A stretch of 64,000 nucleotides of DNA from contig DATGLK010000035.1 of NCBI GenBank assembly GCA_035294265.1, positions 1-64,000 of the forward strand. The letters run 5' to 3'. Of the stretch, positions 1 to 9,537 are shown piece by piece (the first letter of the stretch is position 1; each line of letters opens with the position of its first letter). The notes under the pieces were generated by a model. That model did no database searches. It was not told the DNA's origin and saw only the letters and a list, made by a program, of their open reading frames with translations. This DNA is from Candidatus Binataceae bacterium (GTDB lineage Bacteria > Desulfobacterota > Binatia > Binatales > Binataceae). The position numbers were made by a program, and so were the translations under genes.

Positions 1-653
1 CGCTTATATAGGTAGGGCACGGCGTCCAGGCGCAATCCATCAACCCCCAGCCCTAGCCAGAAATCAACAATCCGCAGCATCTCGCGGCGTACCGCTGGGT
101 TGTCATAATTAAGGTCAGGCTGATGAGAATAAAAACGGTGGAAATAGTACGCCTTTGCCGCATGATCCCAGGACCAGTTGGATGGCTCGAAATCCTGAAA
201 GATTATCCGGGCGTCCTTATAACGTTCAGGATCGTCGCTCCAGATGTAATAATTGCGGAAATTGCTGCCAGGCGGTGAATTACGCGCCCGCTGAAACCAT
301 TCGTGTTGACTGGAAGTGTGATTCAAGACCAGCTCAATTACGACATGCAGGTTGCGCGCGTGCGCTTCACGCAGAAATTTGCGAAAATCGGCCAGCGTGC
401 CGTAGTCGGGATGGACATTGGTATAATCGGAAATGTCGTAACCGTCGTCGCGCAACGGAGAGGGGAAAAAAGGCAATAGCCAGAGCGTCGTAACCCCCAG
501 TTTGTAAAGGTAGTCAAGCTTCGCGGTGAGCCCCGCGAAATCGCCGATCCCGTCGCCATTGCTGTCGTAAAAGGAGCGCACCCTCAATTCATAGAAGATG
601 GCGTCCTTGTACCAGAGTGGATCGGAAGGTGAGTAGCCTCCGTTGCGTTTCAT
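1..653 (-). CDS. treS: Trehalose synthase (maltose alpha-D-glucosyltransferase), N-terminal 217 residues
   Basis: Interconverts trehalose and maltose, feeding maltose to the GlgE alpha-glucan route in the cytoplasm. The visible part is the start of a GH13 barrel. It opens [20 protein letters not shown] and continues through a DGIGDFAGL loop, the [10 protein letters not shown] segment (GH13 region I) and [11 protein letters not shown] (region II), whose Asp at about residue 210 is the expected nucleophile. The ATG at 653 overlaps the TGA of glgE by four bases (ATGA), so translation is probably coupled. The C-terminal part lies beyond base 1, so whether a maltokinase domain is fused cannot be seen. 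Other GH13 enzymes are possible, but the opening residues and the glgE partner make TreS by far the best fit. Confidence 0.93.
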   Translation of the reverse strand, partial: MKRNGGYSPSDPLWYKDAIFYELRVRSFYDSNGDGIGDFAGLTAKLDYLYKLGVTTLWLLPFFPSPLRDDGYDISDYTNVHPDYGTLADFRKFLREAHARNLHVVIELVLNHTSSQHEWFQRARNSPPGSNFRNYYIWSDDPERYKDARIIFQDFEPSNWSWDHAAKAYYFHRFYSHQPDLNYDNPAVRREMLRIVDFWLGLGVDGLRLDAVPYLYK

Positions 654-2587
654 AAACGGCCGTCAACCCGTAAAATGTGCGCCGGCTCGATGACCGGGTC
701 CAAGCGAACGTAGTTGCGGTCGCCCCATTCATAGACCGCACCAGTGAGCAAATCGGTCACCCGATAGCGTTGTCCAGGGGCCACGCCCACCACCTCTGGG
801 GGCACGAAAGCGGTGCAATAATGAGCCTGGAAAGGATCGAGGTTGACAGCAACGAGGATAACGTTGCCCAAATCGGCAGTTGCTTTTGCATATAGAATTA
901 TGTCTTCACTGTCGGTGGTTAAAAAGCGCAAATTGGTAAACTCACGTAGCGCGGGGTTGGCGTTGCGAATCTGGTTGATCAGCGCTACGAACTCCTTGAT
1001 ATTTCCCTTCCGATTCCAATCACGAATTTTTATCTGGTATTTTTCCGAAGCCAAATACTCCTCTGTTCCCGGTTCTGCTTCATTTTCGCACAGCTCGAAA
1101 CCGCTGTAGATACCATAGGCGGGGGAAAGGGTTGCCGCGAGTATGAGGCGCATCTTGAAAGCCGGCGCACCGCCCGTCTGAAGAATCGGACTTAGAATAT
1201 CGGGAGTGTTCGCGAAAAAATTGGGGCGGAAAAAATCGCTTACCGCGGGCTGCGTTAGTTCGCTCAAATAGTTGGTCAACTCAACCTTGGTATTTCGCCA
1301 GGTGAAATACGAGTAGGATTGAGTGAAACCGGCCTTTGCCAGTGCCATCATCATTTTTGGCCGAGTGAATGCTTCGGCTAAGAATATGACGTCAGGGCGA
1401 ACAGTCTGGACCTCTGCGATGAGCCAGGACCAAAACGCAACCGGTTTGGTGTGCGGGTTATCGACCCGGAAAATGCGAACCCCGTGAGCAATCCAATAGC
1501 GGACAATGTTGAGCAGTTCCTGCCGCAGCGCTTCATAATCCGACGTGTCAAAATCGATCGGATAAATGTCCTGGTATTCCTTGGGTGGATTTTCGGCATA
1601 CTTGATTGAACCGTCGGGCCGATGCTGGAACCATTGCGGGTGTTGTTTGACCCACGGATGGTCGGGCGAGCATTGAATGGCAAAATCCAGCGCGACCTCC
1701 ATGCCTAGACGGTTGGCGGCGGCCACGAAACGGTCGAAATCTTCGATCGTGCCCAGCGCCGGGTCAATGCTTGTGTGACCGCCCGATTGATTGCCGATCG
1801 CCCACGGGCTGCCCGGATCGCCGTCCCGGGCGTGCAGGCTATTGCCCGCCCCCTTGCGGTTGGTCTCGCCGATGGGGTGGATCGGGGTTAGGTAAACTAC
1901 GTCAAAGCCCATGTCGCGAATCGCCGGCAAGCGCTGCTCGGCTTGGGCAAAGGTTCCGGAATGACCGGGCTGATCGCCCTGAGAGCGCACGAAGATTTCG
2001 TACCAAGCGCTAAAGCGCGCTTGTTCTCTATCGACAATCACACGAACCGCCGGCTCATATCGGGTCTTGTCGGGGCGTACAAGTGCGCGACCCATGGCCT
2101 GTGTCAGCTCAGGCTGCGTGACGATCGCAAGCGCCGCGGTCGCGTCGTTCAAAGGCGTGAGCTGAGCGATTGCGCGCAAGATCAGTTCAGCGTCTTCAGC
2201 TTGGGCGTAGCCATTGCTGTCGCGCAATAACGCGATCCCCTCCAGCAAATCGCCCCTGACCGCTTTGCCGGCGTGGACTTTTTTGATGAAATCACTCAGC
2301 CAGGAACCAAACCGGTCAGTCCAGGCTTCGATGGTAAAAATGTGAGGGACGTTGTCGAGAGGAACAAACTGGCCGCGCCAGCGGTCGTTGGCCAGCGCCT
2401 GCATTGGTACTTCATTGAACCCTTCAGCGTCGGCGCGTCGCCATAGCAGCGACGCTTTGAGGAGTTGGTGGCCATCGCGAAAGACGTCCGCTTCAACTAT
2501 GCAGGCCTCGCCCACTACCCGTTTGATTGGATAACGGCCGCATTCGCCGCAAGGCGTTACCCCTTCAATGATAATGTGACCGACCAT
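650..2587 (-). CDS. glgE: Alpha-1,4-glucan:maltose-1-phosphate maltosyltransferase (GlgE)
   Basis: Transfers maltose from maltose 1-phosphate onto alpha-1,4-glucans (GlgE pathway). The 645-residue product starts [10 protein letters not shown], the usual family opening, and is close to the family's usual length. An N-terminal beta-sandwich ([12 protein letters not shown] region) is followed by the GH13 catalytic barrel. [14 protein letters not shown] carries the nucleophile Asp (about residue 376) and [11 protein letters not shown] the acid/base Glu (about 405). I chose the ATG at 2587. A longer reading from a TTG at 2686 adds 33 residues with no family likeness, and a purine-rich stretch precedes the ATG. 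It lies first in a two-gene unit with treS. The maltokinase (Pep2) and GlgB partners are not in the window. Confidence 0.95.
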   Translation of the reverse strand: MVGHIIIEGVTPCGECGRYPIKRVVGEACIVEADVFRDGHQLLKASLLWRRADAEGFNEVPMQALANDRWRGQFVPLDNVPHIFTIEAWTDRFGSWLSDFIKKVHAGKAVRGDLLEGIALLRDSNGYAQAEDAELILRAIAQLTPLNDATAALAIVTQPELTQAMGRALVRPDKTRYEPAVRVIVDREQARFSAWYEIFVRSQGDQPGHSGTFAQAEQRLPAIRDMGFDVVYLTPIHPIGETNRKGAGNSLHARDGDPGSPWAIGNQSGGHTSIDPALGTIEDFDRFVAAANRLGMEVALDFAIQCSPDHPWVKQHPQWFQHRPDGSIKYAENPPKEYQDIYPIDFDTSDYEALRQELLNIVRYWIAHGVRIFRVDNPHTKPVAFWSWLIAEVQTVRPDVIFLAEAFTRPKMMMALAKAGFTQSYSYFTWRNTKVELTNYLSELTQPAVSDFFRPNFFANTPDILSPILQTGGAPAFKMRLILAATLSPAYGIYSGFELCENEAEPGTEEYLASEKYQIKIRDWNRKGNIKEFVALINQIRNANPALREFTNLRFLTTDSEDIILYAKATADLGNVILVAVNLDPFQAHYCTAFVPPEVVGVAPGQRYRVTDLLTGAVYEWGDRNYVRLDPVIEPAHILRVDGRL

Positions 2588-2770
2588 CTTCGAAGACTTC
2601 CCTTCAGCACCACAGTATAGCAGCGCCTTGCTTTGCCTGTCGGCACTTTTACGACCGACCGACGGCAAACAGGCAGCGCCATGCAATAAAGGCTAAAAGA
2701 AAACCTGGCTCAATCAAAGGCGGTCCGCGCTATTAGCGGTACAGTTACCGCGCGCGACGCCCTAAGCGAT

Positions 2771-3856
2771 TTAGCGAGCGGGCGCGCGCTGTGACTGACG
2801 CAGACGGGGCATCACCTGAGCTGCAAAAGCCTCCTGCGAAGCGCGCGCCAAGTCGGCGTTCATCGCGCCCAAGTTCATCCAAGCTAGGAAATTATCAGCT
2901 CCGGTACGCTGCAGCTGGGTGGCGATGCTGCGGGCCACGGTATCGGCCCCGCCGACCACGATGATCCCGGCCTCGATAAGATCCTCAAAGCTCAAGTTTC
3001 GCTTTAGGAATGCGCGATAAAATTCGCTGTAAAATTTGGTCCCGGCCGGCCATTGCCTGATCTCACCCTTGATCCCAGGCGGGGAAAAATAGCGGAACAT
3101 GTCATTGATCGGGCCTTCGCTGTCGGCGCGCGCCTGCGCGTCGGTGGCTCCAACGAACACCGGGCGAGTGACGAGAATTCGCTGGGGCCCGGCAGTGCGG
3201 CCGCGTCGCTCCATCAACTGGCGATAGAGGTCGAGCTGGCGGCAAATCGCTTCGGTCGGCACCAGGGTAAATCCCACTGAAAAATTCTTGTCCGCCGCCC
3301 AGCGAATCGTTTCGTCGCTGTAGGCGGCAGCCCACACCGGCGGGTGAGGTTGCTGCAGCGGTTTGGGTGAGACTCGCACCGGGCCCAACTGGCGGAACTG
3401 GCCGTTGAACTGGACTACATCCTGGGTCCAGGCTTGAAGCACCAGTTCCATTCCCTCCATCACTCGCGCACGTCCCTCTTCCCAGGCCAAATGGTGGCCC
3501 TCGTATTCGCGAATGCTGACCCCTCGCCCCACCCCGACATCCAGCCGTCCGCCACTGAGCAGATCCAGCATCGCGCTCTCGACCGCGACCCTGAGGGGAT
3601 CGTGAAAAGACAGCACGTTGACCATGACGCCGAGGCGTATGCGCCTGGTGCGCTGTGCAAGGGCGCCAAGCAGGACGTTGGGCGAGGGAGTCAAGACTGA
3701 GTTGAAGTGATGCTCAGCAATATAGACGCCGTCAAAGCCGAGCTGCTCGGCTCGTTCCCATTCATCCAGGCGCTGAGCATAGACCGCGGCGGCAGCCTGA
3801 GGGTCAAAGGTCGAATTCGCCTTCCATTGTAAGGTATCGAACAGTGCGATGCGCAT
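2771..3856 (-). CDS. LLM-class flavin-dependent oxidoreductase (luciferase-like monooxygenase)
   Basis: A 361-residue bacterial-luciferase-fold protein. It starts MRIALFDTLQWKANSTFD and shows the typical pieces in order: LGFDGVYIAEHHF near residue 40, an RIRLGVMVNVLSFHDPLRVAVE strand-helix unit near 75-95, and LLSGGRLDVGVGRGVS near 105, all common in F420- or FMN-dependent members. Such enzymes use reduced flavin (or F420) and often O2 to oxidise small organics; the substrate cannot be read from sequence. It follows the Rieske oxygenase after only 35 bases on the same strand, so the two are probably co-transcribed and act on the same compound class. No flavin reductase is visible beside it. 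Confidence 0.88.
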   Translation of the reverse strand: MRIALFDTLQWKANSTFDPQAAAAVYAQRLDEWERAEQLGFDGVYIAEHHFNSVLTPSPNVLLGALAQRTRRIRLGVMVNVLSFHDPLRVAVESAMLDLLSGGRLDVGVGRGVSIREYEGHHLAWEEGRARVMEGMELVLQAWTQDVVQFNGQFRQLGPVRVSPKPLQQPHPPVWAAAYSDETIRWAADKNFSVGFTLVPTEAICRQLDLYRQLMERRGRTAGPQRILVTRPVFVGATDAQARADSEGPINDMFRYFSPPGIKGEIRQWPAGTKFYSEFYRAFLKRNLSFEDLIEAGIIVVGGADTVARSIATQLQRTGADNFLAWMNLGAMNADLARASQEAFAAQVMPRLRQSQRAPAR

Positions 3857-3891
3857 GCGGCTCCGAAACGGTGGCGCAATTGGTACGCCGA

Positions 3892-5211
3892 CTAATAGAT
3901 GACCCGGCTTTCGTGTGCGAAAGCCTCCAGAAATTGATGGAGCTCGGCGGCGGGCGAAAGCGCGCCCAGCGCGCGAACCCGATAGATCTCGCCGTGGCTG
4001 GCGGCGTACGGTTCGATTCCTTGAGTCAGGTCGCGCGCCATCTTGAGCAGAATTCGGCGCGCGGTTATCGCCGGCACATCGGAGTACACTAGATGCTCGC
4101 GGCTACGATCGACCGCGCCGGAGGCGGCGGCGCTGCCCGGCATGTTCTCCTGCAGAGCTCGATCCTGTTCATTGATGCCGTATATGCCGGTATAATTAAT
4201 CCGCTTCTGCATCGCCCGGTCAATGAGGTAGTCATTGCCCTTGTTTGCTAGCGGCAGATACGTATCGATTACATAGCCGTCGGGAAGCTGGTAAGCGCCA
4301 CGATGGATGCGCGGGGGAAAAGCATTGCCGTTTTCGAGGTAGGCGATTTCCTCGGCGGTAAATGGACGATCGGCCCGGTAGTTATAGCCGAAAGCCATCA
4401 CATGATTGTCGTCCACCGGAACCCAGGCGCGCCCACCACGCGGAAACTCTTGGCTGGCGATGAGGCTGTACATCGGCACCAGCCAATGAGTAATCCGCCA
4501 GTAGAAGTCGCCTGAGACACGGTTGCGCCGCGCGCCGTAGCGATAGCCGTACGCAGTTTCCTCCAGAGTCATGACCGGCGAGCCGTCTGCCCCTGCGAGG
4601 ACCACCGGCGCAAAGGGGCTGGTCTCCTCTTCGCGGACCATCTGACGATGAAGAAAGCTGATATGGGAGCTATCGATTTCTCCCTCCATGCCCTGCGCCC
4701 AGTTGCTGCGCTGCAACCAGCGCGAGACATGTGTATGCCCGCTGGGCGCCAAGACCCATTCGAACTCGGGCAGTTGCGGCATCTGCTTGCTGCCTCCCAT
4801 GTATACCCAAATCACGCCACCGGCTTCCCGGGTGGGATAGGCTTTTAGCCCAACCTTGCGCTTGAGGCTGTCGGCGTCCTTGAGGTCGGGGACGTTGGGC
4901 ACGTCCACGCAATTGCCGTCCACGTCGAACTTCCATCCGTGGTAAACGCAGCGCAGTCCGCAATCTTCATTGCGCCCAAAAAACAGCGGTGCCAGCTTGT
5001 GCGAGCAATAAGCCTCGACGATTCCTACCCGCCCCTGACTGTCGCGAAAGCCGATCAGGTCCTCGCTCAGGATTCGCAGCCGCACGGGCGCACCGTCCCT
5101 TGCCACCTCGGTTCCCAGCGCCGCCGGTAGCCAGAAGCGACGGAACAGTTCACCCATTGGGGTGCCAGGTCCGGTTTGCGTCAGCAGTCGGTTGTCTTCG
5201 TGCGACAGCAT
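3892..5211 (-). CDS. Rieske non-heme iron oxygenase, large subunit (phthalate 4,5-dioxygenase type)
   Basis: A 439-residue terminal oxygenase that would hydroxylate or demethylate an aromatic or related substrate with O2. The Rieske [2Fe-2S] ligands are seen as C69-S-H71 and C88-V-Y-H91. The mononuclear iron site fits GEIDSSHISFLH (Asp and two His), the arrangement of phthalate dioxygenase-like ring hydroxylases. The ATG at 5211 has a GGAAGAGAG-type ribosome site. An upstream TTG at 5304 would add 31 unrelated residues. No small subunit, ferredoxin or reductase is adjacent, as is usual for this group, in which the reductase may be encoded elsewhere. The luciferase-like gene follows in the same direction. 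The substrate is unknown. Confidence 0.9.
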   Translation of the reverse strand: MLSHEDNRLLTQTGPGTPMGELFRRFWLPAALGTEVARDGAPVRLRILSEDLIGFRDSQGRVGIVEAYCSHKLAPLFFGRNEDCGLRCVYHGWKFDVDGNCVDVPNVPDLKDADSLKRKVGLKAYPTREAGGVIWVYMGGSKQMPQLPEFEWVLAPSGHTHVSRWLQRSNWAQGMEGEIDSSHISFLHRQMVREEETSPFAPVVLAGADGSPVMTLEETAYGYRYGARRNRVSGDFYWRITHWLVPMYSLIASQEFPRGGRAWVPVDDNHVMAFGYNYRADRPFTAEEIAYLENGNAFPPRIHRGAYQLPDGYVIDTYLPLANKGNDYLIDRAMQKRINYTGIYGINEQDRALQENMPGSAAASGAVDRSREHLVYSDVPAITARRILLKMARDLTQGIEPYAASHGEIYRVRALGALSPAAELHQFLEAFAHESRVIY

Positions 5212-5436
5212 CAGAGTGTCTCTCTTCCCCAGGTAGCTTTCTTGGCCGCCAAGCTGCCAGCTGGAGCCCTTCAAACCCGATTCATAACGCGAGGATGGTC
5301 TCAATTACAAACCCCCGCCGCCGCAGAGCTGTTGTTCTTCGAAGTCGCGGAATGGCACCGGCAGGGTCGGCAAGCTGAGCGCGACGGTAAATTGCCCGAT
5401 CGCAAGCCGTGTCAGGCCAGCGCGCCAGCCGCCTTG

Positions 5437-6816
5437 TCAGTACTCGCCCTCGACGTAACCGGCCACAGCTTCGTAATTCTCGAAGCGGGTGAACTGGTTG
5501 AGATAGGTAAGAATCGCGGTATCGGTGGGACCGTTGCGTTGCTTGGCGATGATGATTTCGGCGGTGCCCGCCGCCTTAGAGTCCTTGTGATACATCTCGT
5601 CGCGATAAACGAAGGCGATCACGTCGGCGTCCTGCTCGATCGCGCCCGATTCCCGCAGGTCGGCTAGCAACGGACGGCGGTCGGGGCGAGTTTCGACCTG
5701 GCGGTTGAGCTGCGAGAGCGCGATAACCGGCACGTTCAGCTCCTTGGCCAGGCTTTTGAGCGAGCGCGAGATTTCGGAGATTTCCTTCTCTCGCGATTCG
5801 CCCGGCCGCGAAGATCGCATCAGTTGCAGATAATCCACGATGATAAGGCCCAGGTTGTTGCTGCGCTCGCGCGCCAGCCGGCGGCATTTGGCTTTAAGCA
5901 CAATGGGGCTGGTGTCCGAGCTATCGTCGATAAAAATTGGTGCCTCTGACAGTCGCGCCGCGGCCTGCGCTAGCTTTGGGAAGTCGTCACCTTTGAGAAA
6001 TCCGGCGCGGGCCCGGCTGCTGTCCACGCGCGCCTCCGAACAGAGCATACGCAACACGAGCTGCTCCTTGGACATCTCCAGGGAGAAAAACGCCACCCCA
6101 ACTTTGGGTTCGGCTTGCATCGCCGCATAGGCGGCGATATTCAGCGCCAACGCGGTCTTGCCCATGCTGGGACGGGCCGCGATAATGATTAAATCGGCCG
6201 GCTGGAGGCCGGCGGTAATGCGATCGAGGTCGGTGAAGCCGGTGGGCACGCCGGTGACCAACTCGCGCCGCTCGTACAATCGCTCGATCAGCTTGAGCGA
6301 CTCACGCGTCAACTCCGCCATCGAATGGAAGGAGGGGCGAATCCGGCGCTCGGAAATTTCAAAAATCTTGTGCTCGGCTTCGTCCAGGAACTCGTCGGCA
6401 TCGGCACGTGCTTCGTAGGCCGAGCCGGCGATCTCGGTGGCGACTGAGGCCAAGGAGCGCAGCACCGCCTTCTCGCGCACGATACGGGCATAATGGGTAG
6501 CATTGGCCGCGGTTGGAACGCGCAGCGCCAGCTCGGCAATCACGCTTGGGCCGCCCACCTCTTCCAACGCCCCTAGCCGGCGCAAGGCGTCTGTCAGCGT
6601 AATCGCATCGACCGGCTGGTTGTGATCGGCCAGATCGACCATCGCCCGATAGATCCGACGATGGGCGTCGCGATAAAAGTCCTCGGGGCTGAGGATTTCG
6701 ACCACGCTGTTAAGCGCGTCGTTGTCGAGCAAGACCGCGCCAAGAACCGATTCTTCGGCTTCCAGATTTTGCGGAGGAACTCGCCGCAGAAGATCGCTGC
6801 CCGCCGCTGCCGCCAC
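5437..6816 (-). CDS. dnaB: Replicative DNA helicase DnaB
   Basis: Hexameric 5'-3' helicase that unwinds DNA ahead of the replisome. The N-terminal DnaB domain (LRRVPPQNLEAEESVLGAVL, DFYRDAHRRIYRAM) is followed by a linker and a RecA-like ATPase core with Walker A ARPSMGKT (about residues 214-221), LIIVDYLQLM (Walker B) and the SLKSLAKELNVPVIALSQLNR segment. The length of about 459 residues is normal and no intein interrupts it. The frame has no ATG at its start. GTG at 6816 (or TTG at 6819) lies just after a GAGGTG ribosome site, and I prefer GTG. It is isolated on the minus strand between the Rieske gene and the rhomboid gene. Confidence 0.96.
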   Translation of the reverse strand: MAAAAGSDLLRRVPPQNLEAEESVLGAVLLDNDALNSVVEILSPEDFYRDAHRRIYRAMVDLADHNQPVDAITLTDALRRLGALEEVGGPSVIAELALRVPTAANATHYARIVREKAVLRSLASVATEIAGSAYEARADADEFLDEAEHKIFEISERRIRPSFHSMAELTRESLKLIERLYERRELVTGVPTGFTDLDRITAGLQPADLIIIAARPSMGKTALALNIAAYAAMQAEPKVGVAFFSLEMSKEQLVLRMLCSEARVDSSRARAGFLKGDDFPKLAQAAARLSEAPIFIDDSSDTSPIVLKAKCRRLARERSNNLGLIIVDYLQLMRSSRPGESREKEISEISRSLKSLAKELNVPVIALSQLNRQVETRPDRRPLLADLRESGAIEQDADVIAFVYRDEMYHKDSKAAGTAEIIIAKQRNGPTDTAILTYLNQFTRFENYEAVAGYVEGEY

Positions 6817-6957
6817 CAACCCACCACCTCGGTGCCTAAGATCGCACCCGCAATTAGATTATAGCGCCGTAAAATACTTGGCAGCTAGTCGTTCGGCAAG
6901 CTGCAAGCGATCGGAAATCGATACACTCCTCAACAGCTTGATCGGGTTGTTAACACC

Positions 6958-7638
6958 TCAAACTGCCACCGCCCGCCGCGCAACCGGCTTGTGATAGGCT
7001 AGCAGAGGCGCGCTTGCGACCCCAATCAGAAAGCCGCCTACATGAACCCACCAGGCGACTCCCGCGGCAGCTCCGTGTCCGCTATATAAGCCGGCGATAA
7101 GCTGGATAGCGAACCACAGCATCAGGTAAAGCAAGGCCGGCAGTTGGATAAATTCAATCAAAATAAATATTGGCAGCACAGTTTTGACCCGTGCCTTGGG
7201 AAAAAGCACCAGGTATGCGCCCAACACTGCGGCGATGGCCCCGCTGGCCCCCACCATCGGCGTGGGCGAGGCCGGATCGATCGCGACCAAGGCCAGTCCC
7301 GCGACCATCCCAGCTATCAGATAAAACGCCACATAGCGCCGAGGGCCAAATCTGGCCTCGACGGCTGGGCCGAAAATAAACAGGTAAAGCATGTTACCGG
7401 CCAGGTGCAAGATACCGCCATGCACAAACATCGAAGTGAGCAAGGTCAGCAGTGCCCAGCCTTCGCCTTTGCTCAGGGCGGTTAGTCGCGCTGGCACCAA
7501 GCCATACGTCGCGATCATGGCGGGCGCTTGGGACCCGAGGCTCAGCTGGTAGGCAAACACAGCGACGTTGACCATAACCAGCAGAAAGGTGACCGTTAAA
7601 AACCGCGGGAAGCCTAAATCGTCGTGCAAGGGAATCAT
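6958..7638 (-). CDS. Rhomboid-family intramembrane serine protease
   Basis: A 226-residue, roughly six-helix membrane protein expected to cleave other membrane proteins within the bilayer. It shows HLAGNMLYLFIFG (H-x3-N in helix 2), the catalytic Ser in MVGASGAIAAVLGAYL, and the catalytic His in WWVHVGGFLIG, so the catalytic dyad is present. The ATG at 7638 gives MIPLHDD, the common start of this subfamily. A GTG 15 bases upstream is the alternative. It lies 141 bases upstream of dnaB on the same strand, with no clear functional tie. Confidence 0.93.
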   Translation of the reverse strand: MIPLHDDLGFPRFLTVTFLLVMVNVAVFAYQLSLGSQAPAMIATYGLVPARLTALSKGEGWALLTLLTSMFVHGGILHLAGNMLYLFIFGPAVEARFGPRRYVAFYLIAGMVAGLALVAIDPASPTPMVGASGAIAAVLGAYLVLFPKARVKTVLPIFILIEFIQLPALLYLMLWFAIQLIAGLYSGHGAAAGVAWWVHVGGFLIGVASAPLLAYHKPVARRAVAV

Positions 7639-7806
7639 CGTGCTGCATTCCACTATACCGAGCCTTCACCCACGTAGGCATACCGGCCAGTCCGGTTGAA
7701 CAGATGAAACGCTTCAGCCTCGGTCACTGGCCACCCCGCTCTTAGCCAGGCGACTGGTCTGTCCTTAAGGCGCAGAGGATCCCGCTGGCGAGGCGGGGGC
7801 GGCGCC

Positions 7807-7836
7807 TTGGCGGCGAGTGCGTGAACCCTGTAAACT
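7807..7836 (+). promoter_or_regulatory. Possible sigma70-type promoter for the DUF1054 gene
   Basis: TTGGCG at 7807-7812 and TAAACT at 7831-7836 are separated by 18 bases and lie 44 bases before the ATG at 7880, in the divergent region between the rhomboid and DUF1054 genes. Each hexamer matches the sigma70 consensus at 4 of 6 positions. This is a weak call made by eye. Confidence 0.25.
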
Positions 7837-7879
7837 CTGGCAGCGGAAGCGGCGGCGCTCTGGAAGGAGATTAATTACG

Positions 7880-8500
7880 ATGGCGACCCTGGGTTTTACC
7901 GGCGCGGATTTCAGAGTTTTTGAAATCGAGGGTTTCAGCCAGCGCATGGCCCAGATTTACGCCTTGGTGCGGCCCAAACTGCTGCGCCTGGGCGATGAGC
8001 TGGCCCCGGCCCTGGCGCGGCGGCTGCATCTAGAGTTTTTCCCTCATGTTGCCAAGCACGCCCGCCGCACCGTCAATCCACCGCCTGAAACCTGGTGCGC
8101 CTTTGGCCCCTCGCCCAAGGGCTACAAACGCTATCCCTACCTTGGCTTGTGCATTTCGGGCGCCGGTCTGCATGCCCGGGTAGTGGTCAAGCCCGAGGCC
8201 GACCATCGTCCGGAGATGGCCGCCGTGCTCAAACGCAAAGGTGGCGAATTGAGCCAAGGCCTGCGCAACACGCCATTGGCGCGCTACGATAATTGGGATT
8301 TCCACACCCTTCCGGCGCCGATCCAGGATATGGACGAGCTATGGGCAAGCTTGACGCAGGCGCTCAACAAGAAGACGGGTGGGATCGATATTGGTTTCGG
8401 CTGGTCCGCCAAAGATTCGCTGCGGCTGGAGCGCGATGAAATGTGCGAAGCGTTTGCCGAATTGGCACCTCTTTATAGGCTCTGCCGTTCGGCGACCTGA
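7880..8500 (+). CDS. DUF1054 family protein (YktB-like)
   Basis: A 206-residue cytoplasmic protein of unknown function matching the DUF1054/UPF0637 family known from Bacillus YktB. Family hallmarks seen are GADFRVFEIEGFSQRM at the start, FFPHVAKHARRTVNPPPETW near residue 55, and GPSPKGYKRYPYLGL soon after. The ATG at 7880 follows a near-perfect ribosome site GGAAGGAGA with about 9 bases spacing, which excludes the longer upstream reading from 7817. gpsA begins 30 bases after its stop, so the two may be co-transcribed. The family is best known from Firmicutes, which makes its presence here slightly unusual. Confidence 0.85.
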   Translation: MATLGFTGADFRVFEIEGFSQRMAQIYALVRPKLLRLGDELAPALARRLHLEFFPHVAKHARRTVNPPPETWCAFGPSPKGYKRYPYLGLCISGAGLHARVVVKPEADHRPEMAAVLKRKGGELSQGLRNTPLARYDNWDFHTLPAPIQDMDELWASLTQALNKKTGGIDIGFGWSAKDSLRLERDEMCEAFAELAPLYRLCRSAT

Positions 8501-8530
8501 CCGCTCTATCGCCGGTTGGGAAAGCGCTCG

Positions 8531-9523
8531 ATGAGCGGTGGGAGCATCGTGATTCTTGGCGCTGGCGCCTGGGGTACGGCTCTGGCCGTTACACTCAGCC
8601 GGGCCGGCCGAGAAGTCACCCTCTGTCCCCATCGTGCGGAGCAAGCCGCCGCGTTGGAACGAGAGCGTGAGAATCGAGGCTACCTGCCCGGGATCGAACT
8701 GCCACCAAACCTGCGAATTAACCCTCGATGGGAACCGGAGGTGGCCGTCGCCAAGCTCATAATCGTGGCCATCCCCTCGCAGTTCGTGCGCGCCTGCCTG
8801 ACTCCGTTGGGCGCGCTCTTCGCTCCTGATGCAATCGTGGTCAGTGCTACCAAGGGGCTCGAAGAGCATACGCTCGGCACGATGACACAGACGTTGGCGG
8901 AAATACTTCCTTCCAGCGCCGCCGTCGCCGCGCTGTCGGGACCGGGCTTTGCGGTTGAAATTGCACGCGGCAAGCCGGCCGCATTGGTGGCCGCGGCGCG
9001 CGATCCCGCCTGCGTGCGCATGGTACAGAGGCTGCTTGCGCAGCCGCTTTTACGCATCTACCGTAGCTCGGATGTGATCGGCGTGGAGTTGGGCGGCGCC
9101 CTCAAAAATGTGATCGCGATCGCGGCCGGCATCGGCGACGGTCTGGCCCTTGGCCTAAGCGCGCGCGCGGCCGTGATTACCCGCGGCCTGGCGGAAATGA
9201 TCCGCCTGGGCAATGCGCTGGGCGCCCGCACCGAAACCTTAGCCGGCCTGTCAGGCCTTGGGGACCTGGTGCTAACCTGCACCAGCGAGCTGTCGCGCAA
9301 TCATGCATGGGGCCTGGCTATCGGCGCCGGCCGCCTTCCGCGGCTGGCCCCGGGACAGGTGGCCGAAGGGGTGGTCAACACCCGATTGCTGGCGGAACTG
9401 GGCGCGCGAGCTGGGGTCGAACTGCCCCTGGTCGAGGCGGTTGGCCGGTGCCTCTATGAAGAGCAGCCGCCACGGACTATCGTTGAGAATTTGTTGAGCC
9501 GCGAACTTAAAGCGGAATTTTAG
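8531..9523 (+). CDS. gpsA: NAD(P)-dependent glycerol-3-phosphate dehydrogenase
   Basis: Reduces dihydroxyacetone phosphate to sn-glycerol 3-phosphate for phospholipid synthesis. The 330-residue product begins with the nucleotide-binding loop ILGAGAWGTAL. It continues with SATKGLE, LSGPGFAVEIARGKPAALV (GpsA signature region), ELGGALKNVIAIAAGIGDGL (catalytic Lys region) and LSGLGDLVLTC. The ATG at 8531 places the Rossmann loop at residue 10, as in the family. A TTG at 8516 is possible but less likely. It sits in a plus-strand run from the DUF1054 gene to dapB. Confidence 0.96.
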   Translation: MSGGSIVILGAGAWGTALAVTLSRAGREVTLCPHRAEQAAALERERENRGYLPGIELPPNLRINPRWEPEVAVAKLIIVAIPSQFVRACLTPLGALFAPDAIVVSATKGLEEHTLGTMTQTLAEILPSSAAVAALSGPGFAVEIARGKPAALVAAARDPACVRMVQRLLAQPLLRIYRSSDVIGVELGGALKNVIAIAAGIGDGLALGLSARAAVITRGLAEMIRLGNALGARTETLAGLSGLGDLVLTCTSELSRNHAWGLAIGAGRLPRLAPGQVAEGVVNTRLLAELGARAGVELPLVEAVGRCLYEEQPPRTIVENLLSRELKAEF

Positions 9524-9537
9524 TCAAGGAATGGCGC

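Noticed and set aside
2588-2686. Longer start for GlgE from a TTG
   Set aside because: The added 33 residues do not resemble the family and the ATG at 2587 gives the usual opening.
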